Shown piece after piece: positions 35,401 through 42,280 of a stretch of 64,000 bases of DNA; the stretch's first letter is position 1, and each line of letters starts with the position of its first letter. The stretch spans positions 186,001-250,000 of the forward strand of contig NZ_JABMKX010000009.1 of the NCBI RefSeq assembly GCF_013204885.1, read 5' to 3'. Position numbers and translations under genes: made by a program. This DNA comes from Paenibacillus tritici. GTDB taxonomy: Bacteria; Bacillota; Bacilli; Paenibacillales; Paenibacillaceae. A model generated the notes under the pieces. That model saw nothing but the letters and a program-made list of their open reading frames with translations, was not told the DNA's origin and ran no database searches.

Positions 35401-36482
35401 CAGAGAAGTCAGCCTATGTTACGGTGCCTCTAAAACCACTAGCGGATGCAGCCGCAGGCAACAAGAATGCCAAACTGATCATTCGGTTCGGTGACAGTAT
35501 GTTTGGCGTAAAGCTAAGTGATATAGATATGAATGCACTTGTTGCTGCTTTGGGTTCAGATATTAATAAAGCCTCACTTGTGCTCCGCATGGAGAATGTC
35601 CCGGGCGGAACCTTTTATTCCTTTAAACAAAAAATTGAAAGCCAGGCCATGCGTAACGTGACAGGTCTTATGGATTTACGTCTCACCGGCTCTATCAAGG
35701 ATAACTATTCCAACGCCAAAGAGTTGAATGTAGCAGGAGAATATACCGTTCGCAATGCTGCCGTCCTGAATTTCACGCAAACGATGGCGGCCAGCATAGA
35801 TTCAACCTACAATGATGCTATTCATTTACCGGCCCAAATGGCTACAGTGGGTAGTAATAGCGTAGTTAGCGCCCGTACAAAAGGGAATCAGGCAGTAGGG
35901 GTATTTATATCCTTGCGTACGTTTGCAGATATGGCATCCCATTGGAGTAAAGCAGCAGTAGCAGAACTGGCCGCCAAAAATATCATTGATAGCAGCTATG
36001 GAACAACGTTTAAGCCTGACCAGTCCGTTACCCGTTCCGAGTTCGCTGTGATGCTTAGCCGGGGACTGGGTCTGCAGGCAGTCCGCGGCGGAGCTTCACA
36101 GTTCAAAGATGTACGTCCTTTTACCCAAACCAGTGATTTCATAGAGGCAGCAGCCAAAGCCGGTATCATCACAGGAAACACAGACGGGACCTTCCGTGCA
36201 GAGGATAAGATCACACGTGAGCAAATGGCCATTATGATGGTGAGGGCCCTGGAGTATACGGGGCAACCCGTAACACTGAGTGCATCGGTGATGGATACGC
36301 TCAGCCCGTTCAAGGACCGGTCGAAAATTCTGAGTCAGAGTATCGAATTTGTAGCCAAAGCGGTCAAAGCGGGGATTATACAGGGAGTCAGCACCACGCA
36401 ATTCCAGCCGCAAGGCAATGCTACCAGAGGGCAGGCGGCAGTGATGCTTCAGCGGATGCTGAAGACGGCAGGCTATTTGTAA
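32451..36482 (+). CDS. Large SLH-domain surface protein with Ig-like repeats (SLH at C-terminus)
   Basis: 1343 residues from ATG 32451 (AAAGGAG 10 bases upstream). Signal peptide (KKKLTIGTAIIIAGNLLLGLG... AVYA, cut near residue 37). Repeated bacterial Ig-like modules follow, seen as recurring phrases: SPANGAVFVNVGASLGLSF, SPADRSESVDISRPIVLSF, then several with VNGNELNVTFNKSM-like strands (SwmB/Big_5-type, from memory). After about residue 910 comes a different domain (DLSVYKQAVKRYDLTAERV...) without a known motif. Three SLH domains fill residues 1158-1343 (SVTRSEFAVMLSRGLGL, KITREQMAIMMVRAL, NATRGQAAVMLQRML). Likely a wall-bound adhesin or scaffold; no enzyme motif is visible. Confidence 0.87.
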   Translation: MKKKLTIGTAIIIAGNLLLGLGSPAIGIHTSAVYAASEFGITFSPANGAVFVNVGASLGLSFDRQVIPQTGKITITDQNAGTVFTDIAIGSAGLIGNSTSYELKLGASLKYAPYTTYNVSVPKGLFKDSAGNESAAASWSFTTAPEVNPAIVASSMSPAVNSRVEAGGLTQLSMQLSGILTAGGGSVKLLSSADNSVIQEFVIRDGEPKVELKSSDTSTAVTLTLANKLPAGGNYYVLVDAYAFRDANNKTYQGISSGSGWSFSTTGNGTISASTAPANASFGASASGALKLYFDRPMSPASGAISVSPGTQADSRTRWLNVNSTNVTGGGSSTITLLPASAASPLLSGTLYTVTIPQGAFYDQDGHVFPASGPYSWTFTTASLTSLSVASLSPADRSESVDISRPIVLSFNREAVYNSTVTSGVVLYKSNGSTVTASVQQGASAKEFIIKPAAALESDTIYYIDVAKGAFTDAADPSMQYEGLSGTKSWSFRTVAIDKTAPSLTGAGLENNRTIRLRYNEALNASVALLASSFGVTVNEEARNIESAYIQGDSVYVVISTGIAVGQNVKISYTGGVRTIQDTSGNAAATFSGQQITNTIESALPTPKEGRITGRTVTLTFNDSLKTVSPHAYDQFVVTTDGYSLGVNSISSSGNTLYLTVGSEVGNSESVRVSYYAGSYPLVSSLGQNIANFNDFNIRNTRDNVPPVFQNATGAGNKIILNYNEGLSTVNLPMNSQFSVLVGGKPNYVTNVAVNGTQATLTLQSALPLSGAVTVSYVPGTLGLSDLNGNRAAYVDLQPVSVTSSTLVSEISAATVNGNELNVTFNKSMQSSSKLFVNQFGVKADGSSIGVQDFSLSGTLLKINLSQAVTAGQKVDLSYLSGAGMITDTNGNSLPSFNSLTVQNLTNSTSENGSRPSYLGSLAASEFGKEYPLLKSDSALAVSDLSVYKQAVKRYDLTAERVASSYQYLKLAGMNELAFEVPATEKSAYVTVPLKPLADAAAGNKNAKLIIRFGDSMFGVKLSDIDMNALVAALGSDINKASLVLRMENVPGGTFYSFKQKIESQAMRNVTGLMDLRLTGSIKDNYSNAKELNVAGEYTVRNAAVLNFTQTMAASIDSTYNDAIHLPAQMATVGSNSVVSARTKGNQAVGVFISLRTFADMASHWSKAAVAELAAKNIIDSSYGTTFKPDQSVTRSEFAVMLSRGLGLQAVRGGASQFKDVRPFTQTSDFIEAAAKAGIITGNTDGTFRAEDKITREQMAIMMVRALEYTGQPVTLSASVMDTLSPFKDRSKILSQSIEFVAKAVKAGIIQGVSTTQFQPQGNATRGQAAVMLQRMLKTAGYL

Positions 36483-36505
36483 GTGAATGTTTATCCATTA
36501 ATGAA

Positions 36506-36535
36506 GCATCCGGCTCAATGAGCCGGGTGCTTTTT
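36506..36535 (+). terminator. Intrinsic terminator of the 32451 SLH gene
   Basis: GCATCCGGCTC and GAGCCGGGTGC pair (one G-U) around loop AAT. Five T follow. Confidence 0.88.
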
Positions 36536-36718
36536 GGTGTGCTGTTACAGCTCCAGGATGGCTCCGCTCAGCCGGTAAAACCTGCTAGTTCTCGCCAATT
36601 TTCGCAACTTTTCGCTCCGGATTCAGTCTATTAAAGGTATAGTCTATTACTAGGAACTAATAACGGGAACTTGATAGCAAGGCAGAAGAGTACAAATAGA
36701 TGGGAGAGTTACACTGAA

Positions 36719-39448
36719 ATGAAAGAGCTTGTCATGGGGAAAAAGGGTAAAGAGCAAACACGGGGAAATCAATGGCCGCCTGCTAAAAAATGGATTGCAG
36801 CATCGTTAGCAGGTGTAATCTGGATCATGCCGGTTGTCGGAAGTGAAGGTGCCGGATGGCTCGGTGCCGGTTCTGCGCCGGTAGCACAAGCAGCATCATC
36901 CTTCTCGGCGACAAAGCTGGGGGAAGAGGTCATTACTTCCGGTGCGATGATGATGAAATATAAATTCAAGACGGTACGCTCCGGTAAAACTGCCACAGGG
37001 CTGGCAAGCGTCATTCGTGTGGATCTGAATAATCCGTATGTCTCTGTAGATGTAATGAGCGGCAAAGCCGGTAGTCTGAATACGAAGCAGAGCACCGGAG
37101 GTATGGCTAAGGAAACCGGGGCCGTCGCGGGGGTTAATGGCGATTACTTCAATACCAGCGGAGAAGGGGCGCCGATCGGCGGCCAGGTATCTGGCGGCGT
37201 GGTGGTATCTACACCTTCACAGTTGAACGGGATGTATGCTTTTGCGGTAACCAAAGACCGTAAACCGGTCATTGATGAATATACGTTCGAGGGGATGCTG
37301 ACGGCAGAGGACGGCTCCCAGTTTCCGTTGTCAGGGGTGAACAAAGGGGCCTACAATCCTGAAGGCGGCAGTTCAACGTACAGCCATGCCAATGCAGCCT
37401 ATATCTATACGGATGCTTGGACAGCACTCGAGCGGCCTAAGAACAGCTCTACTACACCGACAGAGGTGCTGGTAGAGAATGATGTGATTACCCAGATCTC
37501 CCTGGATTCGGCTCTGCCGGTAAAGGTGCCCAAGGGGGCTTATATTCTGCGGACTCACGGGCTGGCTGCCCAATTTGTAAAAGCACATCTGGTTGTAGGC
37601 CAGAAGCTAAGCAGCGCCTATATGCTCAAGTCCAAAACCACACAGCAGGAGCTTGATCCTTCCACGCTGCAGATGATGATCGGGGGACATACCATTCTGG
37701 TGAATAACGGCAAGGCGTCGTCGTTCTCCCGTTCTACAAACAGCATTGGCGGGTACCGTGCGCGTACAGCGCTGGGGTATTCGCAGGATGGAAGATATGT
37801 ATATGTCATTGCCGCAGAGAAGAATAGCAACAGTGCCGGACTGTCTCTGACAGAGCTGCAATCCTTCATGACGAGTATCGGGGTGTGGAAGGGGATGAAT
37901 CTGGACGGAGGGGGCTCTACAACGATGGTAGACCGCCCGCTGGCCGAGACCGCGACTACACTTACCTTCAATACAGAATACGGCAAAGAGCAGCGTAGCG
38001 TCGTTAACGGGGTGGGTGTATATACTTCTGCTCCGCAAGGTGAAGTGAAAGGGATCAAGATCAGCGGCAGTACGGTATTATTGATCGGACAAAAGGCCTC
38101 TTATTCTCTAAAAGGGTATGATACGTACTACAATCCGGTGGATGTAGCTGCATCCAACCCTGTCTGGAGCGCAAGCGGCGGCAGTGTCACTGTGAACGCA
38201 GGTGAAGCAACCGCGGTCAAGCCGGGAACGGTCAACTTGAAGGCTGCCAGCGGAACAGCGAGCGCAGAGACCAAGGTGACCGTTCTGGGCGGAGATGATC
38301 TGTCCAACCTGGTCGCAGGTGTGACCTCTGCACCACTTCAGGCGGGAGCCTCCGTATCTGTTCCAGTTAGTGCAGTATCGAAGAGCGGAGCAACGATAGC
38401 GGTTCCGGCAGGAGCACTGAAGTGGGAGTTCATCGGCTTCACAGGAAGCGTTGGCGACGGCAAGCTTAAGGTTGAGGCCGTTGATCCAGGCGTAACTACC
38501 GGGTATGCGATTGCCCGTTATGACGGCTTCAGTACGGCTGTGGTATTGTCGGCAACGGCGGCTACGGCGTGGGAGGATTTTGAGAATACGAATTATCCGT
38601 TTGCATTCACTACGAATGCGGCAGGTGTTACAGGATCAGCAGCAGTAGTTCCCGGCAGCGCCGAGCGGGCAGGCTCGAAGGTATTGTCGCTGAGCTATGA
38701 CATGACGGCTGGCACCGGCAAAATGTATGCGTACGCCCAGTTCAATGGGACAGCAGGCAAAAGTATTCCGGCAACAGCCACCTCAATGTCAGTGGATGTA
38801 ATGGGGGATATGAGCCTGAACTGGCTGCGTGCCGAGGTAACGGATGCAAACGGAGCGACGGCATATATAGATTTGGCCAAGGTTATTGACTGGAATGGCT
38901 GGAAGACGCTGAATATTGATCTGTCCGGCTCAGGGATTAAATTCCCGGCTTCCCTTAAGAGGCTGTACGTGGTAAATGTAGAAGAAGGCCAGGATGAGCG
39001 GGCCAAGACGGGGACCGTTGCCTTTGATAATATGTCCTTTGTAATGCCGTCGCTCTCCAGTGAGGCAGGACTGCCTAAAGGAACAGCAGCGATGAGCATT
39101 GGCGGCAAGGCGATGACAGTTAACGGCACCAAGCAGCCGATTGACGTAGCACCTATTGTGAAGGATGGCAGTACGTATGTGCCGATCAAATATGTCCTGG
39201 ATGCTTTTGGCGGCAATGCTGTCTGGGATGCGAAGACCAAGAAAATCATGGTCCTTCGCGGTGCCAAAGCGCTGGATCTGACCGTGAACAAGAAGGAATT
39301 CATCCTGAACGGGAAACGCCAGAGTGCTGAAGTAGCGCCAATCATTCTGAATGCCAGGACTTTAGTACCGCTTAGACTCGTGACAGAACAGCTTGGACTC
39401 ACTGTAAAATGGGAACAGATCACTAAGACCGTAACTATCGAATCGTGA
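36719..39448 (+). CDS. Secreted phosphodiester glycosidase-like (NAGPA) protein with stalk domain
   Basis: 909 residues from ATG 36719 (GGGAGAG 11 bases upstream; ATG 36734 is an alternative). An N-terminal signal segment is followed by a NAGPA-type domain (about residues 60-375). Its markers are RVDLNNPYVSVDVMSG, GVNGDYFNTSGEGAPIG, RTALGYSQDGRYVYVIA and MNLDGGGSTTMV. In the family this domain removes GlcNAc from phosphodiesters. The middle has a Big-type Ig module (SYSLKGYDTYYNPVDVAASNPVW) and a jelly-roll-like domain. The C-terminal 120 residues hold two copper-amine-oxidase-N-like stalk modules (GGKAMTVNGTKQPIDVAPIV, then NKKEFILNGKRQSAEVAPII). There are no SLH repeats. A role in wall-polymer or exopolysaccharide turnover is inferred from the domain and neighbours. 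Confidence 0.82.
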   Translation: MKELVMGKKGKEQTRGNQWPPAKKWIAASLAGVIWIMPVVGSEGAGWLGAGSAPVAQAASSFSATKLGEEVITSGAMMMKYKFKTVRSGKTATGLASVIRVDLNNPYVSVDVMSGKAGSLNTKQSTGGMAKETGAVAGVNGDYFNTSGEGAPIGGQVSGGVVVSTPSQLNGMYAFAVTKDRKPVIDEYTFEGMLTAEDGSQFPLSGVNKGAYNPEGGSSTYSHANAAYIYTDAWTALERPKNSSTTPTEVLVENDVITQISLDSALPVKVPKGAYILRTHGLAAQFVKAHLVVGQKLSSAYMLKSKTTQQELDPSTLQMMIGGHTILVNNGKASSFSRSTNSIGGYRARTALGYSQDGRYVYVIAAEKNSNSAGLSLTELQSFMTSIGVWKGMNLDGGGSTTMVDRPLAETATTLTFNTEYGKEQRSVVNGVGVYTSAPQGEVKGIKISGSTVLLIGQKASYSLKGYDTYYNPVDVAASNPVWSASGGSVTVNAGEATAVKPGTVNLKAASGTASAETKVTVLGGDDLSNLVAGVTSAPLQAGASVSVPVSAVSKSGATIAVPAGALKWEFIGFTGSVGDGKLKVEAVDPGVTTGYAIARYDGFSTAVVLSATAATAWEDFENTNYPFAFTTNAAGVTGSAAVVPGSAERAGSKVLSLSYDMTAGTGKMYAYAQFNGTAGKSIPATATSMSVDVMGDMSLNWLRAEVTDANGATAYIDLAKVIDWNGWKTLNIDLSGSGIKFPASLKRLYVVNVEEGQDERAKTGTVAFDNMSFVMPSLSSEAGLPKGTAAMSIGGKAMTVNGTKQPIDVAPIVKDGSTYVPIKYVLDAFGGNAVWDAKTKKIMVLRGAKALDLTVNKKEFILNGKRQSAEVAPIILNARTLVPLRLVTEQLGLTVKWEQITKTVTIES

Positions 39449-39490
39449 TATGTTAGTATAAAGGAAAGCCTTTAATACGATTCGATAGAA

Positions 39491-40663
39491 ATGGGGCAAG
39501 CATCCGTGGAATTTCAAGCCGATGCGATAGATCGCGTTATTAAAAATACCATCGACGTGATGGAGAGCAGCAAGTATCAGATTTTTGAAATATTGCAGGT
39601 TGCACGTGATGAGCTTGCTGCACTCAACAAAGAACTGCAGCGGGTTATGGAAGAAACGGATGAAACATTGCAAAAGGTAGACAAGCTGGAGCAGCAGTAC
39701 CACCGCTCCCGGATCCGGCTGACGGAGGTCAGCCGGGATTTCGTCCGCTACACGGAGAAGGATATCCGGATAGCTTATGAGAAAGCGACGGAGCTGCAGC
39801 TTGAGCTTATGATGACAAGGGAGAGGGAGGTCTATCTGCGGAGCAGACGCGATGAACTGCAAATGCGGGTTCGCAGTGTCGAAAATTCTGTTGAACGTGC
39901 CGAGTCGATTGGTTCGCAAATGAGCGTTGTCCTGGAATATCTGTCCGGAGAACTAGGCCAAGTGACGCGAATTGTCGAATCCGCGAAGAACCGGCAGATG
40001 ATAGGACTCAAAATAATCCTGGCTCAGGAAGAGGAACGGAAGAGAATTGCCCGGGAAATTCATGACGGTCCCGCTCAAATGCTGGCGAATCTAGTCCTAA
40101 GGACGGAAATTGTAGAAAGAATGCTGGTAAAGCAGGAATTTGGGCTGGTACAAGCCGAAGTAATAGATTTAAAGGGGCAGGTAAGATACAGCCTGGAAGA
40201 AATGCGTAAGGTTATTTTCAACCTGCGTCCGATGGCGCTTGATGATTTGGGGCTGATTCCGACTCTGCGGAAGTACGTGCATGATTATGAGGAGAAGACG
40301 AAGATCCGCACCTCTTTTGAAACCAGGGGGAAGGAGCACCGCTTGTCCTCAGCTATGGAAGCGGCGGTATACCGGCTGGTGCAGGAAGCTCTGTCCAATG
40401 CGGCGAAGCATGCTTATCCCAGCTATGTACTCGTGGAGATTACTTATCAGGCCCAATTGATTAAGATCGTCGTGAAAGACAATGGATTAGGCTTCAATGT
40501 AAAGAAGATCAGTGAACAAGCCAACCGGGAAAGCTTCGGTCTGGTGGGAATGCGTGAACGCGTGGAATTGCTGGAGGGAAGAATGGAAATACAATCAGCC
40601 GAGAACCAGGGCACAACAATCGTAATTCACATTCCGACGAATGTGGAAAAGGGGAAGGAGTAA
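39491..40663 (+). CDS. degS: Cytoplasmic sensor histidine kinase DegS
   Basis: 390 residues, no membrane segment. Phosphorylates DegU, controlling secreted enzymes, motility and competence. A long N-terminal coiled-coil sensor region (about 1-170) precedes the HisKA_3 phosphoacceptor His191 in RIAREIHDGPAQML. The ATPase domain has LVQEALSNAAKHA and DNGLGFN, then FGLVGMRERVELLEG. The ATG at 39491 has only a weak ribosome-binding site. A GTG at 39506 is another option. degU follows after 4 bases, so the pair is one transcript. Confidence 0.95.
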   Translation: MGQASVEFQADAIDRVIKNTIDVMESSKYQIFEILQVARDELAALNKELQRVMEETDETLQKVDKLEQQYHRSRIRLTEVSRDFVRYTEKDIRIAYEKATELQLELMMTREREVYLRSRRDELQMRVRSVENSVERAESIGSQMSVVLEYLSGELGQVTRIVESAKNRQMIGLKIILAQEEERKRIAREIHDGPAQMLANLVLRTEIVERMLVKQEFGLVQAEVIDLKGQVRYSLEEMRKVIFNLRPMALDDLGLIPTLRKYVHDYEEKTKIRTSFETRGKEHRLSSAMEAAVYRLVQEALSNAAKHAYPSYVLVEITYQAQLIKIVVKDNGLGFNVKKISEQANRESFGLVGMRERVELLEGRMEIQSAENQGTTIVIHIPTNVEKGKE

Positions 40664-40667
40664 TGTG

Positions 40668-41390
40668 ATGGAGAACCAAAACTCTGGCAAATCGCCCATA
40701 AAAGTTCTTTTGGCCGATGATCATCAATTGTTTCGTGAAGGGCTTAAACGTATTTTGAATATGGAGGATGATATCGAGGTCATTGGCGAATGCGGTGACG
40801 GCATCCAGGTGCTTGAATTCTGCAACGGCACCAAGCCTGATATCGTGCTGATGGATATCAATATGCCCATTGAGAACGGCGTGGAGGCTACGCAGAAGCT
40901 TCGGGAGATGTTCCCGGATGTCAAAGTGATTATCCTCTCGATCCATGATGATGAAAGCTATGTATTCGAGACGCTGCGCAAGGGGGCCAACGGATATCTG
41001 CTTAAGGATATGGAAGCCGAGTCGTTGATTAATGCGATCCGTTCCGTATGCGAGGGTCATGCCTTCATTCATCCGAAGGTGACCGGCAAGCTGATTAATC
41101 AGCTGCGGCGCATGACTTATCTTAACGAGACCGGGGCTATTGCCGAGACTGCCGTGAAGGAAGCGGGCGTGAAGTTCGTCGCAGGCGACAACAATCCGCT
41201 GACCCGCCGCGAAGCAGAGGTTCTGCGGCTGATGGCAGAGGGCAAGAGCAACAAGATGATCGGGGAATATCTTTTTATCAGTGAGAAGACGGTCAAAAAC
41301 CATGTCAGCAGTATTCTTCAAAAGATGGAAGTGGATGACCGGACGCAGGCTGTAATTAATTCTATCAAATATGGCTGGGTAACATTATAG
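40668..41390 (+). CDS. degU: Response regulator DegU
   Basis: 240 residues from ATG 40668 (AAGGAG 7 bases upstream). NarL/FixJ family regulator. The receiver domain has the acidic pair in VLLADDHQLFREG, phosphoacceptor Asp63 in VLMDINMP and a conserved Lys in LLKDMEAE. A linker follows, then a LuxR-type helix-turn-helix (LTRREAEVLRLMAEGKSNKMIGEYLFISEKTVKNHVSSIL). Partner of DegS just upstream. In Bacillus, phosphorylation state sets the choice between competence or motility and degradative enzyme output; comF and late flagellar genes lie immediately downstream here. Confidence 0.97.
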   Translation: MENQNSGKSPIKVLLADDHQLFREGLKRILNMEDDIEVIGECGDGIQVLEFCNGTKPDIVLMDINMPIENGVEATQKLREMFPDVKVIILSIHDDESYVFETLRKGANGYLLKDMEAESLINAIRSVCEGHAFIHPKVTGKLINQLRRMTYLNETGAIAETAVKEAGVKFVAGDNNPLTRREAEVLRLMAEGKSNKMIGEYLFISEKTVKNHVSSILQKMEVDDRTQAVINSIKYGWVTL

Positions 41391-41676
41391 CTTCCCGCAT
41401 AAACTTTTAACTGAGCGTTTTGGAGAATCCTAATGATCCTTGTAAAACGGTACATAACTTGTTTGCAGCCGGATGCTGCAGCCATAGTATTGTTTCAGTC
41501 CGCACTATATTCGAATTTTGCAAAATGCTGATTTAAATACGTACCCGAAGTAGATTGTGTAATTTGTGTCCCTGCGGAGAGTGTTCCGGTTGGAGGTATT
41601 TGTTCCAGCACAATAGGCAGTCACCGTCCTTTTATTCCCGGCATATAGTGTGGGTATAAGAGGGAGGTGCATCTCC

Positions 41677-42117
41677 ATGATCGCCCAGTTAATCTGGATT
41701 ATGTGTATTTATGCATCCGCAGCAGCCCTTGTTCAACTCCTGCATCATCGGGAAGAGACCCGGGCAGCAGCACGGACTGGAAAGCGGCTTCACTATATTC
41801 TGATTACCCGTAATCATGAGGCCGTGGTGGAGTGGTATCTCCGGGTCCTTGCTGTTCATGCGCTCTGGATTGGCAGGCCCCTGTATGTGACTGTGCTGGA
41901 TGACGGTTCAGAGGACGGGACGCTGGCGATAGCCTCACGGATGGCCTATCACAGCTCTTCTATTGAGTGTGAGTGCGCTTCGGCTATCCCGCTGTACAGT
42001 CTTACGGGCGGGAATGAACGCGGGCAGGGAGTTACAGTGGATCTGCGGGTTCAGGAACCGCTGCTGCCGCTGCGGATCATGCGGTTGCCGGGAAGCAGAG
42101 TGAAGCAAGGCGAATGA
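41677..42117 (+). CDS. Small membrane-anchored protein with a glycosyltransferase-like DDGSEDGT motif
   Basis: 146 residues from ATG 41677 (GAGGGAGGTG 7 bases upstream). One N-terminal membrane helix (about 3-22) is followed by a single alpha/beta stretch: YILITRNHEAVVEWYLRVLAVHAL and PLYVTVLDDGSEDGTLAIASRMA. The latter is the nucleotide-binding strand-loop of GT2 (GT-A) glycosyltransferases. The rest of a GT2 enzyme (DxD metal site, acceptor half) is absent; a full enzyme needs more than 200 residues. It is therefore a remnant or a repurposed half-domain. It lies between degU and comFA. I do not know its function. Confidence 0.75.
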   Translation: MIAQLIWIMCIYASAAALVQLLHHREETRAAARTGKRLHYILITRNHEAVVEWYLRVLAVHALWIGRPLYVTVLDDGSEDGTLAIASRMAYHSSSIECECASAIPLYSLTGGNERGQGVTVDLRVQEPLLPLRIMRLPGSRVKQGE

Positions 42118-42145
42118 CAATTGAAGATGCAAGTCACGGGTGAAG

Positions 42146-42179
42146 CACACTCTCCAGGAATGGGGCAGTGTGTTTTTTT
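42146..42179 (+). terminator. Intrinsic terminator after the 41677 gene
   Basis: CACACT and AGTGTG pair, with an inner CTCC/GGGG pairing. Seven T follow. Confidence 0.75.
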
Positions 42180-42280
42180 GTCGTGTGGTGCGTTGTGGGT
42201 AGGGAAGTAACCGGCAATGAAAGGATATGCTGCAAAAGAAACGCAGGTTCAAGGCGAATCAAAGTCAGGAGGCGGATGGG

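Noticed and set aside
21883..39448. Genomic island or prophage suggested by the change in base composition
   Set aside because: No integrase, transposase, tRNA boundary or direct terminal repeats were seen; the composition shift is better explained by repetitive, highly expressed surface genes.
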